From: an uncultured Lewinella sp.
GTDB taxonomy: Bacteria > Bacteroidota > Bacteroidia > Chitinophagales > Saprospiraceae
NCBI GenBank assembly: GCA_937873655.1
Contig: CALMYQ010000101.1
Location: 124,001-188,000 of the forward strand
Length of the DNA: 64,000 bases
Reading direction: 5' to 3'
The notes below the pieces were generated by a model. It worked only from the letters and a program-made list of their open reading frames with translations. It ran no database searches and was not told where the DNA came from. Shown here piece after piece: positions 15,369 through 23,498 of the stretch. A program made the translations under genes and the position numbers. Numbering within the stretch: position 1 is the first letter of the stretch; each line of letters starts with the position of its first letter.

Positions 15369-16169
15369 ATGCAGGAACCACCACCATTCAAAGCACCTGT
15401 CATCAGTCTGAACCACCTCAGCAAATCCTACGGGAAAACCCAGGTCCTGTTTGACATCAACCTGGATTTTTATCCCGGTCAGGTCATCGGCTATATCGGC
15501 CCGAACGGCGCGGGCAAATCCACAACGGTCCGGGTTCTGGCCGGCCTGGACGGCGAGTTTTCAGGCGAAGCCACCATTTGCGGCATCGATGTGAGGAAGG
15601 ATCCCCTGGGGGTAAAACAAATGATCGGCTATGTGCCCGAAATGGCCGAACTGTACGACGTACTGACCCCCAGGGAATTCCTGACCATGATCGGGCGGCT
15701 GCACAACCTGTCGGATGCGGTGACCCTGGAGCGAAGCCTCCGGATGCTCCGCTTTTTCGGGTTGGAAGCCAATGCCGACGACCGGATGGACACCTTCTCC
15801 AAAGGCATGCGCCAAAAGGTGCTGCTGATCTCAGGACTGCTGCACAATCCGCAGGTCCTTTTCCTGGACGAACCGCTTTCCGGGCTCGATGCCAATTCGG
15901 TGATCATGGTCAAGGAGATCATCTCCAGGCTGGCCGCACAGGGCAAAACCGTTTTTTACTGTTCCCACATGATGGATGTCGTGGAAAAAGTATCCGACCG
16001 GATCATCCTGATCGACAAAGGCCGGGTGGTGGCCGACGGCACCTTCAACGAATTGAAACAGCAGGAGGGCGAATCCCTCGAACAAGTCTTCTCCAAACTG
16101 ACCGGCAAACAGGATCTCGACCAAATGGCCGGCGACTTTATGGAATCCTTTCGATCCGACGAGCAATGA
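15369..16169 (+). CDS. ABC transporter ATP-binding protein (ABC-2 exporter type)
   Basis: A 266-residue ATPase with Walker A GPNGAGKST (44-52), the signature in the form FSKGMRQKV, and Walker B LFLDEPLSGLD. The C-terminal extension (LEQVFSKLTGKQD) is usual for the CcmA/NatA type of export ATPases that pair with a separate ABC-2 permease. The next gene, whose start overlaps by ATGA, is the permease. The ATPase powers export or membrane remodelling by ATP hydrolysis at the cytoplasmic face. The substrate is unknown. The gene is part of the group ending with bshB1. Confidence 0.93.
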   Translation: MQEPPPFKAPVISLNHLSKSYGKTQVLFDINLDFYPGQVIGYIGPNGAGKSTTVRVLAGLDGEFSGEATICGIDVRKDPLGVKQMIGYVPEMAELYDVLTPREFLTMIGRLHNLSDAVTLERSLRMLRFFGLEANADDRMDTFSKGMRQKVLLISGLLHNPQVLFLDEPLSGLDANSVIMVKEIISRLAAQGKTVFYCSHMMDVVEKVSDRIILIDKGRVVADGTFNELKQQEGESLEQVFSKLTGKQDLDQMAGDFMESFRSDEQ

Positions 16170-17827
16170 TCAGATTCTGGCTCTTCATAATACGGCTGTT
16201 GAAACCCCTGTGGAAGCGCCTCGGGGTCAATTATGACCAATTGAAGGCGTTGATGGAAGCCCGGTTGCTGATGGAAACCCGGCGCAGGAAAACGTGGCAG
16301 CAGAACAAATCCTCCAATTCGGGCGGCAGCAGCTGGCTGATCTACCTCTCCTTCTTTTTCATCGGCGGCGGCGCATTGGCGGCCATCATCCAGTTCGACC
16401 ATGTCGGCAGCGGCCTCACGCTCTATTTCCTGATCTGGATGGTCTTCTTTTCCGTCACCCTGATCAGCGATTTCACGGAAGTCCTCATCGACGTGCGGGA
16501 CAACTATATCGTCCTGCCAAGGCCCGTGAACGACCGCACCATCAGCGCCTCCAGGCTCATGCACATCGTCATTTACCTGGCCGGCCTTACCGTTCCGTTC
16601 ATGCTGCCCGCGCTGATCTACATGGCCGTCATGTTCGGCATAACCGGGGTGCTGATCTTTATATTCCTCCAGCTCCTCAGCGAATTGATGGTGGTCTTCG
16701 GCATCAACCTGATCTACCTGGGCATCCTCCGGTTTGCCTCACCGGCCCGGTTCCGGGACATGATCGGCTATTTCCAGATCGCCCTGACGGTAATGATTTT
16801 TGCCGGGTACTACCTCACACCCCGCCTATTGGACTGGGACCGCGTAACCGCCGTCAACTTCCTGGAAAAACCGCTGTCGACGATCCTTCCGCCGGCCTGG
16901 CTGGGCAGTATCTGGGAAGTCGTCCATGAGGGGGTAACGGATAAGGTCTCCTTGTTCCGCGCTGGATTGGGTGTACTGGTTCCCTTGCTGGGGATCTGGC
17001 TGGTCGTTCGCTTTCTCGCCGGCGGATTCAACCGCAAACTGATGGCCATCAGCATGGGCGTTAAATCCGATGCCGGCCCGGTCATCAGTCAAAAACATAA
17101 ACCCGGATCCGGTTATATGGACCGCCTGAGCAGATGGGTCTGCAGGTCGCAAGCCGAAAAAGCGGCATTCGACCTGACCTGGCTGATGACCGCCAGAAGC
17201 CGGGATTTCAAGGTCAAGGTCTATCCCAGTTTCGGATTTATACCGGTATTTTTCCTGTATATGGCCATCCAGGGGAAGGGCACCCTGGCGGAGCGGTTCA
17301 TGGAGATCCGGAGCGGCAATTATTTCCTGTTGTTGCTGTATATGTTGCTGCTGGCGGTTTCCACACCGCTGGTGAGCATCCGGTTTTCGGATAAATACAA
17401 GGCCTCCTGGTTGTTCATCACCTCACCTGTTGCCAGAAAGGGAGAATTGATCGCCGGCGCGTTCAAGGCGGTCATGGGCAGGTTTTTTGTCCCGTTCTTC
17501 CTGGTTTTTGCCGTCATTACGCTTTCCTTCTGGGGTGTCAAAACGACGCCCCATATCCTGCTCGCTTTCGTCAACCTGTCCATCATCTCGGTCATCATCA
17601 CGTACCTGACGCCTGACCTGCCCCTGGCAGCACCCTGGGAGGAGGCCAAAAAAGGGGGCCAGGTGGCGACCAATATCCTGACCACGGTTGCGGTAGGGGT
17701 CATCGGCGGCTTCCATTATTTGCTGGTGCTGTTCACCCCGGGTTGGGTTTCCTTTGTTGCGGCTGTGGTTTTAATATTACCTTTGTATTTCCTTTTGAAA
17801 AGATTATCTGCGTTAAAGTGGACCTGA
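16166..17827 (+). CDS. ABC-2-type transporter permease
   Basis: A 553-residue membrane protein with about 12 hydrophobic segments, beginning MIRFWLFIIRLLKPLW. A basic amphipathic N-terminus with KALMEARLLMETRRRKTWQQ precedes the first segment. A cytoplasmic insert near residues 300-340 contains SQAEKAAFDLTWLMTARSRDFKVKVYP. It fits large ABC-2-type permeases found in Bacteroidota next to a NatA-like ATPase. The ATG at 16166 overlaps the ATPase stop (ATGA), the best-supported start; reading further upstream in this frame would run through the ATPase gene. The stop is 16 bases before bshB1, so the three are probably one operon. The substrate is unknown. Confidence 0.88.
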   Translation: MIRFWLFIIRLLKPLWKRLGVNYDQLKALMEARLLMETRRRKTWQQNKSSNSGGSSWLIYLSFFFIGGGALAAIIQFDHVGSGLTLYFLIWMVFFSVTLISDFTEVLIDVRDNYIVLPRPVNDRTISASRLMHIVIYLAGLTVPFMLPALIYMAVMFGITGVLIFIFLQLLSELMVVFGINLIYLGILRFASPARFRDMIGYFQIALTVMIFAGYYLTPRLLDWDRVTAVNFLEKPLSTILPPAWLGSIWEVVHEGVTDKVSLFRAGLGVLVPLLGIWLVVRFLAGGFNRKLMAISMGVKSDAGPVISQKHKPGSGYMDRLSRWVCRSQAEKAAFDLTWLMTARSRDFKVKVYPSFGFIPVFFLYMAIQGKGTLAERFMEIRSGNYFLLLLYMLLLAVSTPLVSIRFSDKYKASWLFITSPVARKGELIAGAFKAVMGRFFVPFFLVFAVITLSFWGVKTTPHILLAFVNLSIISVIITYLTPDLPLAAPWEEAKKGGQVATNILTTVAVGVIGGFHYLLVLFTPGWVSFVAAVVLILPLYFLLKRLSALKWT

Positions 17828-17843
17828 AGAAAAACACCCTTCC

Positions 17844-18593
17844 ATGATCCTCAATCAATTGACTAAAGTTGACATCCTCGCTGTAGGCGTCCATCCCGAT
17901 GATGTGGAGCTGAGTTGCAGCGGGACCTTGCTGCATCATATCAAAATGGGCAAAACAGTGGGTTTGCTCGACCTGACGCGAGGTGAATTGGGTACCCGGG
18001 GGAGCGCTGAAATCCGGGATGCTGAAGCCCGGTCCGCCGCAGATATCATGGGCGCCAAATTCAGGAAAAACCTGGAGTTTGCGGACGGCTTTTTCGAATA
18101 CACCAAGGAAAACGTGTTGAAAATTGCCGCGGCCGTACGGTCCTGCCAGCCGGAAATCGTTTTGGCCAACGCCTTGTCAGACCGTCATCCCGACCACGGC
18201 CGGGCGGCAAAACTGGTGGCAGAAGCCTGCTTTTACAGCGGTCTTCAGAAAATTATCACCTATGGGGAAGACGGCGCCATCCAGGACAGATGGCGGCCCG
18301 CAGCCGTCTATCACTATATCCAGGATCACAACCTCGAACCCGATTTTGTGGTGGACATCACACCGTATATCGACCGTAAAATGGAGCTGATCCTCGCTTT
18401 CCGCTCCCAGTTTTATGCGCCGGATGCGCCGGAATATTCCAATGAGCTGCAATCGCCCATTTCCGGGCAGGATTTCCTGCAATTCCTGAAGGCCAAGGCG
18501 GCTACTTACGGCCGGCCCGCCGGCTTTGAATTCGGCGAAGGCTTCAACGTGAACAGAACCATCGGGGTACACTCCTTTTTCGATCTTTGCTAG
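17844..18593 (+). CDS. bshB1: Bacillithiol biosynthesis deacetylase BshB1
   Basis: A 249-residue LmbE/PIG-L-family zinc hydrolase. It removes the acetyl group from N-acetylglucosaminyl-malate to give glucosaminyl-malate, the second step of bacillithiol synthesis. Zinc-binding residues are visible in VGVHPDDVE (His17, Asp20) and SDRHPDH (His115 or His118). TRGELGTRG and the long C-terminal region QFYAPDAPEYS match the BshB1 subgroup. Bacillithiol is made by many Bacteroidota. The bshA and bshC partners are not in this window. The gene is last in a likely operon with the ABC exporter genes, and its stop lies within an inverted repeat at 18589-18635. Confidence 0.93.
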   Translation: MILNQLTKVDILAVGVHPDDVELSCSGTLLHHIKMGKTVGLLDLTRGELGTRGSAEIRDAEARSAADIMGAKFRKNLEFADGFFEYTKENVLKIAAAVRSCQPEIVLANALSDRHPDHGRAAKLVAEACFYSGLQKIITYGEDGAIQDRWRPAAVYHYIQDHNLEPDFVVDITPYIDRKMELILAFRSQFYAPDAPEYSNELQSPISGQDFLQFLKAKAATYGRPAGFEFGEGFNVNRTIGVHSFFDLC

Positions 18594-18635
18594 TGGCGCG
18601 AAACTTGAGTGGTATCTAGACTTCGCGCTACTAGC
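18589..18635. repeat. Inverted repeat at convergent stops (possible bidirectional terminator)
   Basis: Arms of 14 bases (18589-18602, GCTAGTGGCGCGAA, and 18622-18635, TTCGCGCTACTAGC) pair with a single mismatch (G-T) around a 19-base loop. They span the stop codons of bshB1 and the facing lipoprotein gene and fill the whole 41-base gap. There is no T-run, so this is either a weak terminator or a small dispersed repeat of the REP kind. Confidence 0.7.
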
Positions 18636-19075
18636 TATTCCCGGATGGAGTTCAGGCCGGCATAGTAAATCAGGTTCCACTCGCCGTCCTGTTTGGCATA
18701 ACGCCGCATGATGGCGTACTGACCGGACCGGTGGATCATGTTCTCCGTGACGATATCATCGCCGAAGATCTCGAAATATATGTCAAAATCCGAATGGGCC
18801 GGATCAACAGGCTTGTGCATGAGCCAATCCTCCTTTTGCCAGCGGAATTCGCGCCCGGCAATGGTCAGGCTGTCCGCATGATCGGGAATGCCTTCCAGCG
18901 GAAAAACGATATGTTCCATCTGATAGAGGCTGTCTTTCAAAAAGCGCTGATAGAAGGTCGTGAAATCCTCCGGCAGGTTTACAGGCAAGGCGCTCGCCTG
19001 CTCTTTGGGCTTGCAGGCGCTGAAAAAAAGCGCAACCGGGATAAGCGGCAAACAGATCAATTGAAGTGGTTTCAT
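18635..19075 (-). CDS. Predicted lipoprotein of unknown function (DUF4348-like)
   Basis: A 146-residue protein with a lipoprotein signal ending FFSACK (Cys21). The mature part has FYQRFLKDSLYQMEHIVFPLEG, which resembles the DUF4348 family of Bacteroidota lipoproteins, followed by FRWQKEDW and YAKQDGEWNLIYYAGL. The family match is from memory of the pattern and is tentative. Its function is unknown. It is convergent with bshB1 and separated from hemD by 45 bases, reading in the same direction, so it may be the last gene of the hemC-NYN-hemD transcript. Confidence 0.78.
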   Translation of the reverse strand: MKPLQLICLPLIPVALFFSACKPKEQASALPVNLPEDFTTFYQRFLKDSLYQMEHIVFPLEGIPDHADSLTIAGREFRWQKEDWLMHKPVDPAHSDFDIYFEIFGDDIVTENMIHRSGQYAIMRRYAKQDGEWNLIYYAGLNSIRE

Positions 19076-19120
19076 CTGCGATTTTTTGAAAGAACGCCGA
19101 AATAAGGAAAAGTGACATAT

Positions 19121-19810
19121 TTACCGGCTGCCTTTGAGCGAAAGAACGCAGGCCGCCAGGTCCGCTTCGACGGGTGATGCGGGTAAATGAGCTTTCCGGA
19201 AACCCAGCGCTGATAGCCTTCCCGCTGTCGACGCGCCGATGGCCACGACTTGCCGGTTTTCGAGTTTTTGCAACGGATCGGGGACCTTTTGAAAAAAAGC
19301 CTCAGCGTTCAACGGGCTGGTAAACACATACAGGTCCGCATCCGGCGGCTCCGCATCCGGGGCAATTTCGTTTTTGTAGACGATGAGATCAAGGGCAGTA
19401 ATCCGGTCATCCATTTGATGGCGGACGGACTGAACGGAGGTTGCGGCCCTGGGAAACAGAACCCTTGAGCCGCGGGCGATCCGGAGAAAGGATTGAGCAA
19501 CCTCCGGCGGCTTTCCTGATCCGGCAAATGCAGTTTTGATCCCCAGCGTCGAGAGGTACTGGTCCGTACCCGGCCCCAGGGCTGCGATTTTGGCCTGCGG
19601 TTCAGGAAGCCCTGCTGCGCGAAGGCCTTCATAGAAAAAACGCGCTCCTTGTTTGCTGTAGAAAAAGATCCAATCCGATGCGGGAATTTCCAGGAAGGGC
19701 TCCGGAGAGAAGGTCAGCAATGAGCATCCTTCGACCTGACATCCCTGAGCCTCCAGCACCCGGCTGAACAGGGAGCCGGATGCCAATTCGCGCGTGATGA
19801 AAATCTTCAT
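19121..19810 (-). CDS. hemD: Uroporphyrinogen-III synthase
   Basis: A 229-residue protein of the HemD fold, which cyclises hydroxymethylbilane to uroporphyrinogen III, the branch point to haem and sirohaem. The family is weakly conserved. Visible pieces are SDWIFFYSKQGARFFYEGL, AALGPGTDQYL, the strand YKNEI and VFTSPLNAEAFF, ending VVAIGASTAGRLSALGF, all in the usual order. The assignment is strengthened by hemC two genes upstream in the same direction. The stop of the NYN/CSD gene lies 21 bases before the hemD start, so all three are probably cotranscribed. Confidence 0.88.
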   Translation of the reverse strand: MKIFITRELASGSLFSRVLEAQGCQVEGCSLLTFSPEPFLEIPASDWIFFYSKQGARFFYEGLRAAGLPEPQAKIAALGPGTDQYLSTLGIKTAFAGSGKPPEVAQSFLRIARGSRVLFPRAATSVQSVRHQMDDRITALDLIVYKNEIAPDAEPPDADLYVFTSPLNAEAFFQKVPDPLQKLENRQVVAIGASTAGRLSALGFRKAHLPASPVEADLAACVLSLKGSR

Positions 19811-19831
19811 GTCCGCCTGCGTTCCGTCGGG

Positions 19832-20761
19832 TCATTCTTCTTCCCAGAGCAACCGGATGCTTTCGGCGATCGGTTCGCCGTCGTCGTTGCGGCCGATGGT
19901 GAATTCGACCTCATCGCCTTCGCGAAGTTCGGTGAAATCGCCGTCGATCACGCTGGTATGGTGGAAGAACAGGTTGTTGGGCGGATATTTGATAAAGCCG
20001 TAGCCGTTTTTCAGACTGAAGATCTCCCCTACCAGGATCTCTCCCTCCTCGAATTCCTCAAAAGCCTCGTGGCCGTTAGTGGCCGGCTCCACCTGATAGG
20101 CTTTCTTGCCTTCAGTCTGGACGAAGATATTATTGACCAGCGGGTCATTGCGTTTGAGCCGGTTGTCGATCAGTTCGTGCATGGCGATCGGATAGGTTAC
20201 TTCCTCCAGCAATTCCTGGGAAGTGCGGGTGATCATGCGCTTGCCGATCTCGTTCTCATATTCGAAATCCCAGCTAAGGACCATGACCCGGACGCCTGCG
20301 CCGTTCAGCTTGCGGATCAGCGGAACGTAATCTCCGTCGGAGCTGATCAGGACCAGTACGTCAAATTTGTCGTGTACCCCCTGGTCATAAGCTTCCAGGG
20401 CCAGGTATACGTCGACGCCTTTTTCTTCGCGGCGGCCGAAGGTAGAGCGCAGGGGCAAAAAGTGGGTCATCACCCCGGCAGACATCAGGATATCGTCGAA
20501 AACCCGGTCCCAATACAGGGTATCCCCGCGTTGTTTGGCTTCAAAAGCGTTCAGCCGGCCGCGGAAATAATGGGCCGAAACGATCTGGGCCAACCGAACG
20601 TCGACATTTTCCTCCTGAGCGACCTGGTGGCGGATGAATTCATGCAAACCGGAAATACTGAGCCGTCTTCTTCGCTGGTGATCGTAATTGTAATAGTTGC
20701 TTACGTGCAGAAAGTAATTGCCATCGTAAAAAACCCCGATTCTGGTCATCTTTTCTCGCAT
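19832..20761 (-). CDS. NYN-domain ribonuclease fused to a cold-shock-like RNA-binding domain
   Basis: A 309-residue protein. Residues 6-180 form a LabA-like NYN (PIN-fold) domain with acidic metal-binding candidates in FYDGNYF and ISSDGDYVPLIRKL, and GVDVYLALEAYD between them. Residues about 243-307 form a cold-shock domain with the RNP motifs KNGYGFIKY and LFFHHTS. NYN proteins are predicted Mg-dependent RNases; the CSD should bind single-stranded RNA. A short linker rich in Glu joins them. The architecture is widespread in Bacteroidota and the cellular target is unknown. What is notable is its place between hemC and hemD. The first Met could be that at residue 5 (MTRIGVFYDG), which is equally plausible. 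The intervening region before hemC is 86 bases. Confidence 0.88.
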   Translation of the reverse strand: MREKMTRIGVFYDGNYFLHVSNYYNYDHQRRRRLSISGLHEFIRHQVAQEENVDVRLAQIVSAHYFRGRLNAFEAKQRGDTLYWDRVFDDILMSAGVMTHFLPLRSTFGRREEKGVDVYLALEAYDQGVHDKFDVLVLISSDGDYVPLIRKLNGAGVRVMVLSWDFEYENEIGKRMITRTSQELLEEVTYPIAMHELIDNRLKRNDPLVNNIFVQTEGKKAYQVEPATNGHEAFEEFEEGEILVGEIFSLKNGYGFIKYPPNNLFFHHTSVIDGDFTELREGDEVEFTIGRNDDGEPIAESIRLLWEEE

Positions 20762-20847
20762 CTTATCTTATTAATTTAAATTAACATATTTTAATTGCGC
20801 GTAAATAAGGGTTTAAGGTGGGGGTATAAGCGGGTTGTCAAATTAAT

Positions 20848-21747
20848 TTACCGGCCTGAAGTGCTCAGGCCTTCTGCTACCTTTTCGGCAAGTTGATAAC
20901 TGGTACTGGCTGATAGTTGGATTCTGGCGACCGGGGCGTCCCAGGAATCTGCTTTGGCGGCCCATACGTGAAAATTGCCTGCCGGGTCTTTTTCGCAATA
21001 TACGCCCAACGGCATCTGGCATCCGCCTTCCATTAATTTGAGGACTTTTCGTTCTATATTGGTCACTGCGGAAACTTCCGGATGGTGGATTTGTTTCAGC
21101 GCGTTTCTAACTTCCAGGGCCTCGGCTTTGACTTGCCAGGCAAGGACTCCCTGCCCGGGCGCCGGCACAAATTCCCGGGGGTTGAGCCGGATAACCTGAA
21201 TGCCGTTCAGGTCGGGTTTCAGTCTTTCAAGCCCGGCTGCGGCCAGAAGAACGGCATCGACCTGGCCTTCGCGCAGTTTCCGGATACGGGTGGGGACATT
21301 GCCCCTGATATCGGAGAACCGGATATCAGGCCTGAAAAACAGCATTTGCGCTTTCCTTCTGGCGGAAGAGGTTCCGATGATCGCACCTTCTTTTAGTTGA
21401 AAAAGCTTGCCGTCGACTGTGGCGTCCTGGCGGCATAGCAACCAATCTGCGGGGTTTTCGCGATAAGAAACCGCGCCGATCACCAATCCTTCCGGGTTAG
21501 CGGTGGGAAGGTCTTTCATCGAATGAACGGCAAGGTCTATTTCGTCGAGGAGTAATGCTTCTTCTATTTCTTTGGTAAAGAAACCTTTTCCTTCAATTTT
21601 ATCAAAGCTAAGATCTTGTATCCGGTCACCTTTTGTCGATATAATGACCAATTCAGTGTCAATTCCTTTTTCGCTTAGGGCCTGTCGGGTGTGATTGGCC
21701 TGCCAAAGGGCCAATTCACTGCCCCGTGTACCGATCCTCAAAGTCAT
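20848..21747 (-). CDS. hemC: Hydroxymethylbilane synthase (porphobilinogen deaminase)
   Basis: A 299-residue enzyme that joins four porphobilinogen molecules into hydroxymethylbilane in haem synthesis. Landmarks are IGTRGSELALWQ at the N-terminus, DLAVHSMKDLPT with the catalytic Asp79, GTSSARRKAQ, RGNVPTR, and the dipyrromethane-cofactor Cys243 in GGCQMPLG. Length and order match the family. It appears to be the first gene of the operon hemC-NYN/CSD-hemD. A perfect -7 box lies about 30 bases upstream of the ATG at 21745-21747. Confidence 0.97.
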   Translation of the reverse strand: MTLRIGTRGSELALWQANHTRQALSEKGIDTELVIISTKGDRIQDLSFDKIEGKGFFTKEIEEALLLDEIDLAVHSMKDLPTANPEGLVIGAVSYRENPADWLLCRQDATVDGKLFQLKEGAIIGTSSARRKAQMLFFRPDIRFSDIRGNVPTRIRKLREGQVDAVLLAAAGLERLKPDLNGIQVIRLNPREFVPAPGQGVLAWQVKAEALEVRNALKQIHHPEVSAVTNIERKVLKLMEGGCQMPLGVYCEKDPAGNFHVWAAKADSWDAPVARIQLSASTSYQLAEKVAEGLSTSGR

Positions 21748-21777
21748 TCAAAAATATTGTATTTTTTTCGGGCGGGG

Positions 21778-21785
21778 CAAAGATA
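21778..21785 (-). promoter_or_regulatory. Promoter -7 element of hemC
   Basis: The minus strand reads TATCTTTG, an exact match to TAnnTTTG, about 30 bases before the hemC start. No clear TTG is at the -33 position, so it may need an activator. Confidence 0.5.
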
Positions 21786-21879
21786 GTAAATTCTTCTGCC
21801 ATTTGATCCGATCAATTTCATTTTTGCCTGGCCGGAGTTGTGCCGGTGAGGAATAAACTGCGCTGAAAGGGATAGAAAT

Positions 21880-21906
21880 AAAAAGCCCCGTGGCAAACAC
21901 GGGGCT
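21880..21906 (-). terminator. Intrinsic terminator downstream of the flavoprotein gene
   Basis: Perfect 9-bp arms AGCCCCGTG (21884-21892) and CACGGGGCT (21898-21906) with a 5-base loop, followed on the minus strand by TTTTTATTTC. It should end the transcript of 22085-23344. Confidence 0.88.
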
Positions 21907-22084
21907 CCAACTTTACACTCACTAGTTTATGAAACTAAAGCCAACTTTTCTTTTTATGCGGATCCGGCAGTAAAACGCATACATGCGTGCGAATCTGAAT
22001 ATATAATGTTTAAACTCGGATTTTATTGTAAATGTTTCAAGAAGAAGAGTTAAAAAATATTTAAATCTATAAGAAACCTGTCTT

Positions 22085-23344
22085 TTAGGGAGATTTGGGG
22101 CCGTTTTTTCGGGCAAACAGCATTTTGAACCAGAAAAAAGGCGTCAGCAGCCGCTCCCGCAGGTTGAAATCGGTGTACATGTCAGAAAGGGATTTCAGCA
22201 TTTTACGGTTGCCGGAAATCACGTATCCCATCAGGTTTACAATAGCCGGATACCGCATAACCTCCTGTAATTTCCGGCTCAATTTCATTTCCGAGCCCAG
22301 CACCCTGGCAACCCTGACGTCGTAGGCTTTCATGGCCTCCGCACTGAAGTCATTGGCTTGCAGGCAGTTGACCGCCTGGTCCGCAGCTATAAACCCGCTG
22401 TAGAATGCATTGCCGATGCCCTCCCCCGTCAGCGGGTCGATCAGGTGGCCGGCATCGCCGACGAGCATGAAGCCGTCGCCGGAAATGGAGCGTTCTTTTG
22501 ACCCCAGCGGCAATCCGTAGCCGGTAACCGGGCCGGTCCTTTCGGCGGCGGCAAACCGGTCCCGGATCAGTGGATGATGGGCGATCAGGTCGTCCAATAC
22601 CCGGTTTAGGTTTACTTTTTTCTGCTTGAGGATATCGCTGCGCATGCCGATCCCGACGTTGGCATGGCCGTCCGGGAGGGGAAAGATCCAGAAATATCCG
22701 GGCGTGATTTCCCGGATAAAGTGGAGCTCGATGAATTGGTCGTTGCTGAAGCCTGTAACGCCTTTATAATAAGCCCGGAGTGCTGCGGCATGGTGCCTGG
22801 GATCCTTTTCCAGCCCTGCGGTTTTGCGGCTGAAGGATGAATGGGCGCCGTCGGCAATGATCAGCAACCGGCAGCCGATGAGGCGTTCTCCCTGATTGAC
22901 GACCACCTCCCAACCGTCGCCTGTACGGTTATAAGCCGTGGCTTCCGAGGACGGCCGGAAATCAATATTGGGCCTCCTGGCGATCTCATCGGTCAGAAAC
23001 CGGTCGAAATCCAGCCTGCGGCAAACATACCCTGGAGGAGCGCCGTCCGAATCGCCGGTTGCCGTGTTGAAAGGCACATCAATGACCCTTCCGTTGGGGG
23101 CAAGGAACCGGATGCCCCATACCCCGACGCTGGGCACCGCTGTGTTGAACCGCTTGAGGATTTCAGGATCCAGCCGGTTCAGCAGGGTGGTCACCTTCCC
23201 GCTGACGGCGTCTCCGCAGATCTTGTCCCGCGGAAATTCGGCTTTATCCAACAGTATGCAGGGAATGCCGGCATAGCTCAACTTCAGCGCGCACGCTGCG
23301 CCGCCCGGGCCCGCGCCGACTATGCAGATATCGCTATGAAGCAT
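22085..23344 (-). CDS. Geranylgeranyl-reductase-family FAD-dependent oxidoreductase
   Basis: A 419-residue flavoprotein. The FAD-binding signature is CIVGAGPGGAACALKL (residues 8-23), followed by LLDKAEFPRDKICGD, the family-specific PxxKxCGD-type motif, and the second FAD motif VGDAGHLIDPLTGEGIG. The family includes geranylgeranyl reductase and related enzymes that reduce isoprenoid double bonds, as well as less specific flavin monooxygenases. In Bacteroidota such proteins are frequent and their substrate is usually unknown, so no gene symbol is given. The C-terminal tail (about 360-419) is basic and could touch the membrane (LTPFFWFKMLFARK). The gene ends with a clear terminator about 180 bases downstream. 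Confidence 0.9.
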   Translation of the reverse strand: MLHSDICIVGAGPGGAACALKLSYAGIPCILLDKAEFPRDKICGDAVSGKVTTLLNRLDPEILKRFNTAVPSVGVWGIRFLAPNGRVIDVPFNTATGDSDGAPPGYVCRRLDFDRFLTDEIARRPNIDFRPSSEATAYNRTGDGWEVVVNQGERLIGCRLLIIADGAHSSFSRKTAGLEKDPRHHAAALRAYYKGVTGFSNDQFIELHFIREITPGYFWIFPLPDGHANVGIGMRSDILKQKKVNLNRVLDDLIAHHPLIRDRFAAAERTGPVTGYGLPLGSKERSISGDGFMLVGDAGHLIDPLTGEGIGNAFYSGFIAADQAVNCLQANDFSAEAMKAYDVRVARVLGSEMKLSRKLQEVMRYPAIVNLMGYVISGNRKMLKSLSDMYTDFNLRERLLTPFFWFKMLFARKNGPKSP

Positions 23345-23373
23345 GAAGATTGGTCTTGGTGAGGCGGGGAGAT

Positions 23374-23414
23374 AAAAAAAAACCTGGCGCCAGATCTAAG
23401 GATAGAACGCCAGG
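23374..23414 (-). terminator. Intrinsic terminator downstream of 23499-24092
   Basis: Perfect 7-bp arms CCTGGCG (23383-23389) and CGCCAGG (23408-23414) with an 18-base loop, followed on the minus strand by T9. It lies between the flavoprotein start and the stop of the secreted protein gene. Confidence 0.8.
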
Positions 23415-23498
23415 CAAACTATCAGTGTAGTTCATAATTCAAGGCAAAGGTACACTTAAAAGCTGAACCTGCAAATTTTTTTCCCGATTTTTGAAAAA

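Larger units (their letters stand above)
21748..22084. other. Gene-free region: hemC promoter and 3' region of the flavoprotein gene
   Basis: This 337-base stretch holds the hemC -7 box at 21778-21785 and a strong minus-strand terminator at 21880-21906. The 178 bases between the flavoprotein stop and that terminator form an AT-rich 3' untranslated region with a small palindrome ACGCAtacaTGCGT near 21978. A 64-residue minus frame overlapping the flavoprotein end was judged not to be a gene. Confidence 0.65.

Noticed and set aside
21922-22116. Small 64-codon minus frame after the flavoprotein gene
   Set aside because: It overlaps the end of the flavoprotein gene, has AT-rich composition typical of untranslated sequence and no start signals.
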